Assembly: GCF_900129275.1 (NCBI RefSeq) | Contig: NZ_FQUX01000001.1 | Location: 1,302,001 to 1,366,000, forward strand | Direction of reading: 5' to 3' | Length of the DNA stretch: 64,000 nt | From: Arenibacter palladensis | GTDB lineage: Bacteria; Bacteroidota; Bacteroidia; Flavobacteriales; Flavobacteriaceae | Shown here: positions 46,153 to 56,017 of the stretch, piece after piece | Layout of the letters: each line of letters opens with the position of its first letter | Numbering within the stretch: the stretch's first letter is position 1 | Position numbers and translations under genes: made by a program | The notes under the pieces: model-generated | Databases searched by the model: none | The model's input: only the letters and a program-made list of their open reading frames with translations | What the model was told of the DNA's origin: nothing

Positions 46153-47022
46153 TTATTTTTGCGAATGCTCTTCCCTAAAAATTCCTGGAGTTATTCCGGT
46201 ATGACTCTTAAAAATCCTGTTGAAATAGGATAGGTTTTCCAATCCCACTTTTTCTGCAATTTGCTTTAGGGAGTTGTTTGTGGAAAGCAATAGTAATTGT
46301 GCTCTTTCAATTCGTTTGGATTGAATGTATTTATTGGGGCGCATGCCAAAATTTTCATTGAAGACCCTGGAAAAATAATCTGTGTTTAGATGGCAGAAGT
46401 CGGCCAACTGCTTCACCGTTAAATTTTCGTGCAGATTTTCATTAATATAGTTTAGCACCATACCAAATTCCTTTTTTACATTATTTTTTGCTGATGTGGT
46501 GTTGGTATTCTTTATAAACCTTGAAAGCAATATCTCTAAAATGGCATGGGTTTCCAAGAATTCCGATGGACTTAATTCTTCGTTCTTCTTTTCAAAATCC
46601 ATTAGTGTGGGTCTGTTGTCATATACCTTTGGATTGTTGTTTTCCAAATTTCGATTTGGATTTAATTCCAAAATACGCTTAAAGTAATACAGGTCCATAG
46701 GATTGGCTTTTGACTCGTAAATAAAGTTGCTAAAATTGAATATGGAATAACCATTTTTTATCTCCTCCAAACAACTGATATAATATTGCTCGTGGTAATC
46801 GTCGCATTTATACCGTCCAAAAGTATAACTGGGAATTAGATATATGTGGCCAGGCTTTAATTCAATGGCTCTATTACTATGGTATACCATGGCACTGCCC
46901 GTGGTGATGTAATAAAGGCGAATGAATGGGCTAATAACATCATCATAGTCCCAAAGTGGGTCCAGTTTTGCATACCCTACGTTTAATAATGCCAATTTTA
47001 AAGTTTGAAGTATTTTGGACAT
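46153..47022 (-). CDS. AraC-family transcriptional regulator
   Basis: A 289-residue regulator. The N-terminal part (about 1-160) holds a cupin-like sensor region (YYITTGSAMVYHSNRAIELK and GHIYLIPSYTFGRYKC), and the C-terminal 100 residues carry two helix-turn-helix units (LTVKQLADFCHLNTDYFSR and NSLKQIAEKVGLENLSYFNR) of the AraC type. It is divergent from the large DUF1553 gene, with 215 bp between them containing a direct repeat and a -7 box, so control of the downstream cassettes is likely. The ligand is unknown; a small sugar is common in the family. Confidence 0.9.
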   Translation of the reverse strand: MSKILQTLKLALLNVGYAKLDPLWDYDDVISPFIRLYYITTGSAMVYHSNRAIELKPGHIYLIPSYTFGRYKCDDYHEQYYISCLEEIKNGYSIFNFSNFIYESKANPMDLYYFKRILELNPNRNLENNNPKVYDNRPTLMDFEKKNEELSPSEFLETHAILEILLSRFIKNTNTTSAKNNVKKEFGMVLNYINENLHENLTVKQLADFCHLNTDYFSRVFNENFGMRPNKYIQSKRIERAQLLLLSTNNSLKQIAEKVGLENLSYFNRIFKSHTGITPGIFREEHSQK

Positions 47023-47152
47023 GGCTTAATTTTTTGTCGGATTTAGTACAGTGCTAACCAATAGATTTTTATCCTACTAAGGGAATAATTCAGAGCTAAT
47101 TTAGTGAATATTTACGTTGGGAAGAGAAAAAGGCAAGGTGTTAATGTCGGAA

Positions 47153-47186
47153 ATGTACAATACTTAAACTGATTTGGATGTACATT
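47153..47186. promoter_or_regulatory. Direct-repeat candidate operator for the AraC regulator
   Basis: ATGTACAAT (47153-47161) and ATGTACATT (47178-47186) are near-identical 9-mers spaced 25 bp apart in the same orientation, just upstream of the -7 box at 47203. Paired direct half-sites are usual for AraC proteins. Confidence 0.45.
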
Positions 47187-47202
47187 ATGAATCCTTAAAT
47201 TT

Positions 47203-47210
47203 TATCTTTG
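47203..47210 (+). promoter_or_regulatory. -7 box of the first PSD1/DUF1501 cassette
   Basis: TATCTTTG matches TAnnTTTG exactly, 27 bases before the ATG at 47238. The nearest TTTG is too far upstream (26 bases) for a standard -33, which would suit an activator-dependent promoter. Confidence 0.45.
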
Positions 47211-47237
47211 AAAAGGTAGCAAATAGATAGGTCGAGT

Positions 47238-50200
47238 ATGGTGATTATTAAGAATCTTACAGTTTGTGTCTGTTTTTTATTATTATTTTCTTGTGGAGGT
47301 CCGGAAATACCTGAATTGGTATCTCTTGAATATGAAAAATTACCTAAGAAAGTGGATTTCAATCTGCATGTAAAGCCCATTCTTTCGGATAAATGCTTTA
47401 TATGCCATGGCCCGGATAAGGCAAAAATAAAGGCCGACCTGCAATTGCATACCCCGGAAGCTGCCTATAGGGAATTAAAGGAATCCCCTGGAAAGTTCGC
47501 CTTAAAGCCAGGGAATTTAAAAAAAAGTGAGGTGTTCCATAGGATTATCTCAAACGATCCCAATTATATAATGCCAGAACCTGACTCCCACCTCTCCCTT
47601 TCCGACTATGAGAAAGCGGTCTTGATAAAATGGATAAAGCAAGGTGCCGAGTATAAAGATCATTGGGCATTTATAGAGCCCAAGGAATACGCTGTGCCAA
47701 AAGTTATGGATAAGGCCGGACTTGTAAAGAACCCTATCGATAATTTTGTATTGGCACGTTTGGAGCAGGAGAATTTGCAATTTTCCCCAAAAGCGGACAA
47801 GGAATTATTGTTGAGAAGGCTGTACCTGGATTTAACTGGATTGCCTCCAACCTTGGAGGATATGGATGCTTTTATGAAGGATCCGTCACCCGAGGCCTAC
47901 GAAAAGGAAGTGGACAAGTTATTGTCCTCTCCGCACTATGGGGAGCAAATGGCCTTGGATTGGATGGACTTGGCCCGTTTTGCAGATACCCATGGCTATA
48001 GTGTTGATAGATATCGAGATATGTCCCCATGGCGTGATTGGGTTATAGATGCCTTTAACAAAAATATGTCCTATGAGCAATTTATAACTTGGCAAATGGC
48101 GGGTGACCTTATCGAAAACCCTACTCGGGAAACTATTTTGGCCACAGCTTTCAACCGTGTTCATCCACAAAATATGGAGGGGGGCATTGTAAGTGAAGAG
48201 TTTTTGGTGGAATATGCGGTAGACCGGGTAAGTACAGCTGGACAAGCGTTTATGGGGTTAACCGTAGCCTGTGCCAGATGTCACGATCATAAATATGATC
48301 CCATATCACACAGGGATTTCTATGAACTTACCAGTTTTTTCAATAATGTAAACGAATCGGGACAGATTTCTTGGAATGATGCCACCCCAGTACCTACCTT
48401 AATGTTGACCACGGAAGAGGAAGAAAAGGTGCTTTCCTATATGGAAGGTTTAATTGAGGAAACAGAAGGGGAAATCAAAAAATTGGAACAGGAGGAAGTA
48501 GCTGTCAATTTTGATAAATGGCTGTCGGAAAAGCAATACAAATCCCTTGGGATGAAAGTTCCTTCAAACGGATTAACGGCCTACTTCGATTTAAACGATC
48601 AAAGTTTGCAAAATGTCATCGATCCAAAACATAGGGGAACTATGAAGCGGGAAGGTACCGAAGGACAAAAGATTAATCTTTCCGAGGGAAAACAGGGTAA
48701 AGGGGTTCTGTTTGATGGAGATACTTGGTTGGATTTGAGAAAGACAGGTGTTTTTGGAAGAAATGATGCCTTCAGTATAGGTTTATGGGCAAACATACCT
48801 GCGAATATCAAGAATGGCAATATTTTCCACAAAGGCGATGGCGCCATTTTGTACAATTGGCGTGGGTATCATCTGAAGATAGTGGACAATAAATTGGAAC
48901 TTATGATGGCACATACAGCACCCAACAATGCCATTGTAGAGATTGCCAAAAATACGTTTCCACGGGACCAATGGGTGCATTTTGCCATTACCTATGATGG
49001 CTCCAGCAAGGCTGAAGGATATAGGTTGTTTGTTAATGGTAAGGAGATGGAAACCACCGTAAAAACTGATAACCTATACAAGGACATTCTTTTTAGAAAC
49101 AATAATGAACCTGGCTTGCAATTGGGGGCAAGATTAAGGGGTAAAGGAATAAAAGGAGCTGTGGTAGATGAGATAAGGGTGTATGAAAGGGACTTGTCGG
49201 CCTTGGAGGTGATGCAACTTGCAAGCGATCCTCAATTAAGTGAATTACTAAAAAAAGAGGTAGTTAGTCTTGGGTCCGTGGATAAAAAAATATTGCAGGA
49301 ACACTATTTGAAGTCGGTTTCCCAAGCCACCAAACTAGAGCAGCATAAATTGGCGGAATTGCGTAAGAGCTATGTGGATAGTCTGGAAAAAGTAAAAGAA
49401 GTAATGGTCATGGAGGAGACCCCGGAACCCGTGCAGTCCTACATATTGGATCGGGGAGTGTATAACGCCAGGGGGGAAGAAGTGTTTCCCAATACACCTA
49501 AAGCTATATTGCCCATGCCCGAAGACTACCCAAAAAACCGATTGGGATTTGCCAAATGGTTGTTTCATAAAGAGCACCCTCTTACGGCCAGAGTGGCGGT
49601 GAACAGGTTCTGGCAACACTATTTTGGGTTTGGTCTGGTAAAGACTTCGGAGGACTTTGGAAATCAGGGAGAAATGCCAAGTCACCCTAAATTATTGGAT
49701 TGGTTGGCCTTGGAATTTAGGGACTCGGGATGGGATGTTAAGGCATTTCAGAAATTGATAGTGATGTCCCACACCTATCAGCAATCTTCAATGGTAAGTA
49801 AGGAATTAATGGAAATGGATAGTGATAATAGACTATTGGCAAGAGGACCTTCCAAGAGGCTATCCGGGGAGATGTTGCGCGATAATGCCTTGGCCAGTTC
49901 TGGTTTGCTAAACAAAACTATTGGTGGGGAAAGTGTTAGTCCTTACCAACCTGAAGGGCTATGGCGGGTAAACAATGCTACTTATAGGCAGGATACCGGG
50001 GATAAACTGTACCGAAGGAGTATGTACACCATCTGGAAGCGTTCCGTACCACATCCTACCTTGGCTACCTTTGATGCCCCGGCTCGGGATGTTTGTACCA
50101 TTCAAAGACAGGAAACCAACACCCCGCTACAGGCTTTGGTATTGCTCAATGATCCCACTTATATTGAGGCATCAAGGGTTTTGGGCAAGCGTATGAGCGA

Positions 50201-50462
50201 TTCTGGGGATTTAAAAGTGGCCATTTCCAATGTTTTTAGACAGCTTACCGGGCGAAAAATTAAGGAGGATGAACTGCAATTGCTGGTGGACCTTCAAGAG
50301 AATGAATACAAAAAATTCGCGACCAACTTGGAAAGAACAAAAGGATGGCTGAATACAGGTGAATTTAAATTGGATAACGGGGACGACAAGGCTTTGGTAG
50401 CTGCCAATGCGGTGGTGGCCAACACTATTATGAATGCAGACGCCTGTATTACCAAAAGATAA
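47238..50462 (+). CDS. Cassette A1: PSCyt1/DUF1549/DUF1553 lipoprotein with LamG-like insert
   Basis: A 1074-residue lipoprotein (lipobox LFSC, Cys19). A planctomycete-type cytochrome domain follows with the haem motif CFICH (53-57). Then DUF1549 (about 160-370), which ends with a second CxxCH in CARCHDHKYDP, a LamG/concanavalin-like beta domain (about 435-650; FNGDTWLDL-type segment reads LFDGDTWLDL), and DUF1553 (about 760-1020, with RVAVNRFWQHYFGFGLV). Only the presence of haem motifs is seen; haem attachment and reaction are inferred. Starts cassette A; A2 begins 34 bp after its stop. Compared with B1 it has an extra LamG-like insert of about 220 residues, so it may bind a carbohydrate or other surface ligand. 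Confidence 0.88.
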   Translation: MVIIKNLTVCVCFLLLFSCGGPEIPELVSLEYEKLPKKVDFNLHVKPILSDKCFICHGPDKAKIKADLQLHTPEAAYRELKESPGKFALKPGNLKKSEVFHRIISNDPNYIMPEPDSHLSLSDYEKAVLIKWIKQGAEYKDHWAFIEPKEYAVPKVMDKAGLVKNPIDNFVLARLEQENLQFSPKADKELLLRRLYLDLTGLPPTLEDMDAFMKDPSPEAYEKEVDKLLSSPHYGEQMALDWMDLARFADTHGYSVDRYRDMSPWRDWVIDAFNKNMSYEQFITWQMAGDLIENPTRETILATAFNRVHPQNMEGGIVSEEFLVEYAVDRVSTAGQAFMGLTVACARCHDHKYDPISHRDFYELTSFFNNVNESGQISWNDATPVPTLMLTTEEEEKVLSYMEGLIEETEGEIKKLEQEEVAVNFDKWLSEKQYKSLGMKVPSNGLTAYFDLNDQSLQNVIDPKHRGTMKREGTEGQKINLSEGKQGKGVLFDGDTWLDLRKTGVFGRNDAFSIGLWANIPANIKNGNIFHKGDGAILYNWRGYHLKIVDNKLELMMAHTAPNNAIVEIAKNTFPRDQWVHFAITYDGSSKAEGYRLFVNGKEMETTVKTDNLYKDILFRNNNEPGLQLGARLRGKGIKGAVVDEIRVYERDLSALEVMQLASDPQLSELLKKEVVSLGSVDKKILQEHYLKSVSQATKLEQHKLAELRKSYVDSLEKVKEVMVMEETPEPVQSYILDRGVYNARGEEVFPNTPKAILPMPEDYPKNRLGFAKWLFHKEHPLTARVAVNRFWQHYFGFGLVKTSEDFGNQGEMPSHPKLLDWLALEFRDSGWDVKAFQKLIVMSHTYQQSSMVSKELMEMDSDNRLLARGPSKRLSGEMLRDNALASSGLLNKTIGGESVSPYQPEGLWRVNNATYRQDTGDKLYRRSMYTIWKRSVPHPTLATFDAPARDVCTIQRQETNTPLQALVLLNDPTYIEASRVLGKRMSDSGDLKVAISNVFRQLTGRKIKEDELQLLVDLQENEYKKFATNLERTKGWLNTGEFKLDNGDDKALVAANAVVANTIMNADACITKR

Positions 50463-50496
50463 TAAGATAAAGAAAAGCAGAATTAAAGAGGAGATT

Positions 50497-52008
50497 ATGT
50501 GCGATCATCATGATAAATTAAGATCTAACAATCGGGACCTTCAGAGTATCGAAAAACAGTGGGATAGAAGGGAGTTCTTTAAAAAGACCTCTTTAGGTAT
50601 AGGGGCTATGGCCCTTGGCTCATTATTGCAGTCGGAAAAGCTTTGGAGCGCTGTTAATCCTGTAGCTGGTCCCATTGATTCTTTAAATTCCTTCGCTAAA
50701 AATAAATTGGGATTGCCACATCATTTGCCCAAGGCAAAGCGTATTGTGTACCTTTTTCAAAGTGGTGGTCCCTCACAATTGGATCTGTTCGATTATAAGC
50801 CCAAACTTAAGGATATGTTTGGTCAGGATTTACCGGATTCCATAAGGGCTGGGCAGCGCCTCACGGGGATGAGCGCGGATCAAACTGCTTTTCCTATTGC
50901 CGCATCCACTTTAAATTTTAAACAGTACGGGGAATCCAGGGCTTGGGTCAGTGATGCCATGCCCTATTTGTCCGAGGTAGTGGATGATCTTTGTTTTATT
51001 AAGGGCATGCATACCGATGCCATTAACCATGATCCGGCCATAACCTTTTTTCAAACCGGGAGTCAACAACCGGGAAGGCCATCTATAGGTTCTTGGATAA
51101 GTTACGGATTGGGATCGGACAATGATAATTTACCCACTTTTATATCCTTGGTCTCCAAAAATGGTTCAGGGCAACCCTTGTACTCCCGTTTATGGGGCAA
51201 TGGTTTTTTGCCTACAGAACATCAGGGGGTACAGTTCCGGTCAGGAAAGGATCCTGTACTCTATTTGGGTGACCCCGAGAATTATGACGGCAATGACCGC
51301 AGACAAATGCTGGATTATTTGAAAAAATTGAATGGAATGGCATATGATGCCTTTGGCGATCCGGAAATTAATGCGAGAATAGCGCAATATGAAATGGCCT
51401 ACAGAATGCAGACTTCTGTTCCAGAGGTGACGGATACTTCGGACGAGCCCGACTATATTTTTGATATGTATGGTCCCGATAGTCGAAATCCCGGAACATA
51501 TGCGGCAAATTGTTTGATGGCCCGTAAATTATTGGAAAAGGATGTGAAATTTGTTCAATTGTACCATCAAGGTTGGGACCAACATGGCAATTGTCCTGGG
51601 GGAGTAAAATATCAAAGTAAAAATACAGATCAGGGAACCGCCGCATTGATAAAGGATTTGAAACAACGTGGCATGCTGGAAGATACTTTAGTGGTATGGG
51701 GTGGAGAGTTTGGACGAACAGTTTACTCCCAAGGCCAGCTTACTGAAACAAACTACGGTCGTGACCATCATCCTAAGGCCTTTACCATGTTTATGGCAGG
51801 GGCAGGGGTGAAACCTGGATTTACCTATGGCGAAACCGATGACTTTGGGTATAATATTATCAAAGATCCGGTACATACCCACGATTTTCAGGCCACTTTA
51901 TTGCACCTGTTTGGAATTGACCATGAAAGACTGACTTTTAAACATCAAGGTCGAAGATACAGACTTACCGATGTGCATGGAGATGTTGTAAAGGATATTC
52001 TTGTCTAA
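50497..52008 (+). CDS. Cassette A2: Tat-exported DUF1501 protein
   Basis: A 503-residue protein of the DUF1501 family, related in fold to sulfatases/alkaline phosphatases. A twin-arginine signal (RREFFKK, Arg24-25, then a hydrophobic stretch) marks Tat export, implying folding or cofactor loading in the cytoplasm. LFQSGGPSQLDLFDYKP near 85, VVWGGEFGRT near 395 and GRDHHPKAFTMFMAG near 422 are family signatures. The start at 50497 follows an AGGAG-like sequence and keeps the Tat motif near the N-terminus; an upstream ATG at 50434 lies inside A1. Enzymatic activity is not established for the family. Confidence 0.9.
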   Translation: MCDHHDKLRSNNRDLQSIEKQWDRREFFKKTSLGIGAMALGSLLQSEKLWSAVNPVAGPIDSLNSFAKNKLGLPHHLPKAKRIVYLFQSGGPSQLDLFDYKPKLKDMFGQDLPDSIRAGQRLTGMSADQTAFPIAASTLNFKQYGESRAWVSDAMPYLSEVVDDLCFIKGMHTDAINHDPAITFFQTGSQQPGRPSIGSWISYGLGSDNDNLPTFISLVSKNGSGQPLYSRLWGNGFLPTEHQGVQFRSGKDPVLYLGDPENYDGNDRRQMLDYLKKLNGMAYDAFGDPEINARIAQYEMAYRMQTSVPEVTDTSDEPDYIFDMYGPDSRNPGTYAANCLMARKLLEKDVKFVQLYHQGWDQHGNCPGGVKYQSKNTDQGTAALIKDLKQRGMLEDTLVVWGGEFGRTVYSQGQLTETNYGRDHHPKAFTMFMAGAGVKPGFTYGETDDFGYNIIKDPVHTHDFQATLLHLFGIDHERLTFKHQGRRYRLTDVHGDVVKDILV

Positions 52009-52052
52009 TGCATAAAGAAGAAATATGTTGCCAGCAGTTTTAAAAATTAGGA

Positions 52053-53447
52053 ATGGAAAGTAGTGTGCCAGATTTTATATTGTTTTTAGGAAGATTTCAC
52101 CCATTGGTGGTGCATTTGCCAATTGGGTTCTTAATTTTTGCCTTCATGTTCGAACTTTATGGGCGTTGGAAAAGGGATTCTACGGTCTCCAAGGGGATTG
52201 AGTTTGCCTTATTGGTAGGGGCTTTAAGCGCAGCGGTTGCCTGTGTCCTAGGCTATATGCTTTCCTTGAGCGGGGATTATGAGCAGGCAATGCTGGATAC
52301 CCATTTTTGGTTTGGAATAGCAACTACTTTAGTTACATTTTTCGCTTGGTCCATTCGTTCGGGCAAACTTAATATACCAAAATTGAGCGGTCTAAAACCC
52401 AATATGGCCGGCCTGACCCTTGTGGTGGTTTTGGTGGGTATTACAGGGCATTACGGAGGCAATTTAACTCACGGAAGCGACTATTTGGTAAAATACGCCC
52501 CGTTTGGTAGAAAGGAAAAAGTAGTGTTGCCACCAATTGACAAATTGGAGGATGCCGCTGTCTATGACTATTTGGTAAATCCTATCCTGGATGCCAAGTG
52601 TACTAGTTGCCATAATTCCAGCAAGAAAAAGGGCGGACTCTCCTTACAGGACAGTATGGCCGTTAAAAAAGGTGGTAAAAATGGTGAGGCTTTTATTGCA
52701 GGAAATGTCGCCAAGTCCGAGATGATGAGACGTACAATGCTGGATCCCCACCACGAGGATTATATGCCTCCTGAAGGTAAAACTCCCCTTACCGATGAGG
52801 AGAAATCAATTTTGTCGTTTTGGATAGAAAAGGCAAATGCGGATTTTAGGGTAACAATGGGGGAATTGGAAACTCCTGAGGAAATAATAAGTATTGCCTC
52901 CAACATTTTAGGTTTGGAAGATGTAACCGGCAAAAGTGGAATACCCTTGCCCAAAGTGGGCCTAGTAAATGAGGAAATACTTAAGGATATTGCAGGTGCA
53001 GGATTTAACGTTCGGGAATTAATATTTGAATCCGGTTTGTATGAGGTTGTTTTGCCGCCTCATTTTATTGATTCCAAGAACGGCGATGATTTGGATGGGA
53101 AGCTGGAGAAGCTGCTTCCTATGAAGGATAATATAATTTGGCTTTCCCTCAAGGACAATGAAGTGCAGGACAGGCATTTAAAAACCATCGGTCAATTTGT
53201 AAACCTTCAAAAAGTAGAATTGGAAAAAAATCCGATCACAGACTTGGGTATAGCTGAAATTACAGGGATTCAAAGTATAACAGGACTTAATTTATATCAA
53301 ACTAAAATTACGGCATCAAGTTTTGATAACTTCATAAAAATGAAGGGATTGGAACGTGTGTACGCTTGGGGAACGGCTATAACTGAAGATGAGGTAGCAA
53401 GATTTGCCGAAAAACAAAATCGTCCCGCCATAATAATGGGAATGTAA
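52053..53447 (+). CDS. Cassette A3: DUF2231 membrane domain fused to PSCyt1 cytochrome and LRR tail
   Basis: A 464-residue protein. The N-terminal third is a four-helix DUF2231 membrane domain starting RFHPLVVHLPIGFLIF. Next comes a cytochrome-like segment with haem motif CTSCH (near 185) and DYMPPEGKTPLTDEEK (near 243). The C-terminal part (about 290-464) has leucine-rich, LRR-like units (LKTIGQFVNLQKVELEKNPI). It would be placed in the inner membrane with the haem domain outside and could pass electrons between quinone and periplasmic partners. The order A1-A2-A3 is repeated as B1-B2-B3. Confidence 0.85.
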   Translation: MESSVPDFILFLGRFHPLVVHLPIGFLIFAFMFELYGRWKRDSTVSKGIEFALLVGALSAAVACVLGYMLSLSGDYEQAMLDTHFWFGIATTLVTFFAWSIRSGKLNIPKLSGLKPNMAGLTLVVVLVGITGHYGGNLTHGSDYLVKYAPFGRKEKVVLPPIDKLEDAAVYDYLVNPILDAKCTSCHNSSKKKGGLSLQDSMAVKKGGKNGEAFIAGNVAKSEMMRRTMLDPHHEDYMPPEGKTPLTDEEKSILSFWIEKANADFRVTMGELETPEEIISIASNILGLEDVTGKSGIPLPKVGLVNEEILKDIAGAGFNVRELIFESGLYEVVLPPHFIDSKNGDDLDGKLEKLLPMKDNIIWLSLKDNEVQDRHLKTIGQFVNLQKVELEKNPITDLGIAEITGIQSITGLNLYQTKITASSFDNFIKMKGLERVYAWGTAITEDEVARFAEKQNRPAIIMGM

Positions 53448-53583
53448 AAATTGGTGCTGTTCTAGTTGTATATTGTGAAATATGTTTAGAACGTGAACTT
53501 GAGCATAGTTAATTGTGAAAATTTTACAGGCTTAATTAAAAATATGTTATTATTTTAGTATAAATAATATAATATATGTAAAA

Positions 53584-53634
53584 AGAGAAGTTGTAACTTC
53601 TCTGCCAAGGATATCGGGCTTTACGGCCCTTTCC
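53584..53634. other. Structured leader ahead of cassette B
   Basis: AGAGAAGTT/AACTTCTCT forms a perfect 9-bp hairpin with a 2-base loop, followed by a second smaller GGGC/GCCC hairpin (53614-53627), in the 222 bp gap before cassette B. There is no T-run, so this looks like a 5' leader structure rather than a terminator. The rest of the gap is AT-rich with no recognised gene. Confidence 0.4.
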
Positions 53635-53669
53635 AAGCGAAATCAAAATAGATAAAATATAGTTCCCTA

Positions 53670-56012
53670 ATGAAACAAAAATTAAGCATAGGAATAATTC
53701 TAGTGGGTCTGGTAGCCCTGTTGTTCGCATTTAAGTCGGGGCTTTTCAAATCCTCCGGTGACGAATATGCGGATCAGAAGTTGCCCAAGGTGGTGGATTA
53801 TAATTTTCATATAAAGCCCATACTTTCGGACAACTGCTATACCTGCCACGGTCCGGATGCCAACAAGCGGAAGGCCGGTCTGCGCCTGGACCTGGAGAAG
53901 GAGGCCTTATCGGAACTGCCGGAGAATCCCGGGAAATATGCCATTGTAGCGGGCAAGCCCTCCAACAGTCTGTTGTACCAACATGTGGTCTCTGATGATC
54001 CGAAGCAGCTTATGCCCCCACCGGATTCGCAATTGGCCCTGAACTCCTATGAAAAAAAACTATTAAAAAAATGGATAGAACAAGGTGCCAAATTCGATAA
54101 GCATTGGGCCTTTATCCCGCCCAAAAAGGCGGAGCTGCCAACATCGGAACGGACGGATTGGGCGCAAAATGAGATCGATGCCTTTATTATGGAAAAACTG
54201 GAGGAGAACGATCTGGCACCTTCCGAAAAGGCGGGGCAGCATACGCTTATAAGAAGAATGGCCTTGGACCTTACGGGCCTGCCGCCCAATGCGGATCAGG
54301 TCCAACGATATCTCTCCAATTCCTCGGTTGACATTTTGGAACTGGCCATAGATGAATTTTTGGCTTCCCCTACATATGGGGAGCGGATGACCCAGGTATG
54401 GCTCGATGTGGCCAGATATGCGGATTCACATGGCTACCAGGATGATAGTTATAGGAGCATGTGGCCCTGGCGCGATTGGGTGATCCATGCCTTTAACAAC
54501 AACATGCCCTATGATGAGTTCCTAAGGGTGCAATTGGCGGGCGACCTAATGCCCAATGCCTCCAAGGAGCAGATCCTGGCTACCGGGTTCAACAGGAACC
54601 ATCCCATAACACAGGAAGGCGGTGTAATCCAGGAGGAGTACCAATCCTATTATGTGGTGGACCGTACCAACACCTTGGGCAAGGGCATATTGGGACTTAC
54701 CCTGGAATGCGCCAAATGCCACGATCACAAATACGACCAACTGTCCCAAAGGGATTATTATGAGATATATTCCTTTTTCAACAATGTGGATGAAAAGGGG
54801 CTGCGTATGGATGCTGTACAGGCTGCCAATCAGAAATATTTTGCCGATGCGCCATTTATGACCATTACGGATGAAGAGACCCAGGGGGTGCTGTCCTTTA
54901 TCAACAAGGATGAAGGGAAGGACGTTAAGGTGATGGTCATGAACGATTCCATGCCCAGAACGACCTATATTTTTAACCGGGGGGAATATGATAGTCCCGG
55001 GGAGGAAGTAACTCCCAATGCCCCTGAAATAATACTTCCGTTTTCCGAAAATCTTCCAAAGAACAGATTGGGACTGGCCCAATGGGTGACCGATGAAAAC
55101 AATCCGTTGACCGCCAGGGTCTTTGTGAACAGGATCTGGGGGATGTTGTTCGGGAACGGGCTTGTGGAAACATCCGAAGATTTTGGGGTACAGGGCAGCT
55201 TGCCCAGTCACCCTCAGCTATTGGACTGGATTGCCAAGGATTTTATGGAACACGATTGGGACATCAAATACCTGTTAAAGAAAATAATGCTGTCCGCTAC
55301 TTATCAGCAAAGTAGTATAGCTACAGAGGAGTCCAAAAAGGTGGACCCCGACAATAAGTGGCTTTCTAGGGCTCCCAGGTTTAGGATGAGCGGGGAGATC
55401 ATTCGGGACTATGTTCTGGCCACCAGCGGGCTGTTGAACAAGGAAATTGGTGGCCCCAGTGTAAAACCTTATCAGCCACCGGGACTATGGGAGGAGACCA
55501 ATGCTGGAGGCAATAGGGGGGTGCTTACTACCTATGTAGCGGATGAAGGTGATAAATTGTATAGGCGTTCGTTGTACACCCTTTGGAAGAGGACCCTGCC
55601 ACCGCCCAGTATGTCCATTTTTGATGCGCCCAACAGGGACATCTGCGAGGTAAGGCGTCAAAAGACCAATACCCCATTACAGGCTTTGGCACTGCAGAAC
55701 GATGTCCAGATGTTGGAGGCCGCCCGGGTACTGGCCGAAAATACCATTACGGATACCAAAGATGCGGAACAGTGGGTTACCACAGTATTCCAGCGTATCT
55801 TGGTGCGGAACCCCAAAGAAGAGGAAAAAAAGGTTTTGGAGGAATATTATACCGATGCCCTGGACAAGTTCTTGAACGACAAGGAGAATGCCGAAAAATT
55901 GATTGCCCAAGGAGAATATAAAAGATTGGACACCGATCCGGCAAAAACGGCCGCGCTGATGTTGACGGCCCAGGTAATCTACAATCTAGACGAAACAATT
56001 ACCAAAGAATAA
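53670..56012 (+). CDS. Cassette B1: PSCyt1/DUF1549/DUF1553 protein
   Basis: A 780-residue paralogue of A1. It has an N-terminal membrane anchor (about 7-21) instead of a lipobox, haem motif CYTCH (56-60), DUF1549 ending with [11 protein letters not shown], and DUF1553 ([17 protein letters not shown]). The LamG-like insert of A1 is absent. Codons are noticeably richer in G and C than in flanking genes: a sampled 60-base line (54001-54060) has 30 G/C, against about 24 in a comparable line of A1. This may mark a different origin or strong codon selection. B2 starts 5 bp after the stop. Confidence 0.88.
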   Translation: MKQKLSIGIILVGLVALLFAFKSGLFKSSGDEYADQKLPKVVDYNFHIKPILSDNCYTCHGPDANKRKAGLRLDLEKEALSELPENPGKYAIVAGKPSNSLLYQHVVSDDPKQLMPPPDSQLALNSYEKKLLKKWIEQGAKFDKHWAFIPPKKAELPTSERTDWAQNEIDAFIMEKLEENDLAPSEKAGQHTLIRRMALDLTGLPPNADQVQRYLSNSSVDILELAIDEFLASPTYGERMTQVWLDVARYADSHGYQDDSYRSMWPWRDWVIHAFNNNMPYDEFLRVQLAGDLMPNASKEQILATGFNRNHPITQEGGVIQEEYQSYYVVDRTNTLGKGILGLTLECAKCHDHKYDQLSQRDYYEIYSFFNNVDEKGLRMDAVQAANQKYFADAPFMTITDEETQGVLSFINKDEGKDVKVMVMNDSMPRTTYIFNRGEYDSPGEEVTPNAPEIILPFSENLPKNRLGLAQWVTDENNPLTARVFVNRIWGMLFGNGLVETSEDFGVQGSLPSHPQLLDWIAKDFMEHDWDIKYLLKKIMLSATYQQSSIATEESKKVDPDNKWLSRAPRFRMSGEIIRDYVLATSGLLNKEIGGPSVKPYQPPGLWEETNAGGNRGVLTTYVADEGDKLYRRSLYTLWKRTLPPPSMSIFDAPNRDICEVRRQKTNTPLQALALQNDVQMLEAARVLAENTITDTKDAEQWVTTVFQRILVRNPKEEEKKVLEEYYTDALDKFLNDKENAEKLIAQGEYKRLDTDPAKTAALMLTAQVIYNLDETITKE

Positions 56013-56017
56013 CGATT

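Noticed and set aside
54546-55211. 221-residue minus-strand frame opposite B1
   Set aside because: Antisense to a conserved DUF1549/DUF1553 gene; the higher G+C of B1 reduces stop codons on the other strand. No recognisable domain.
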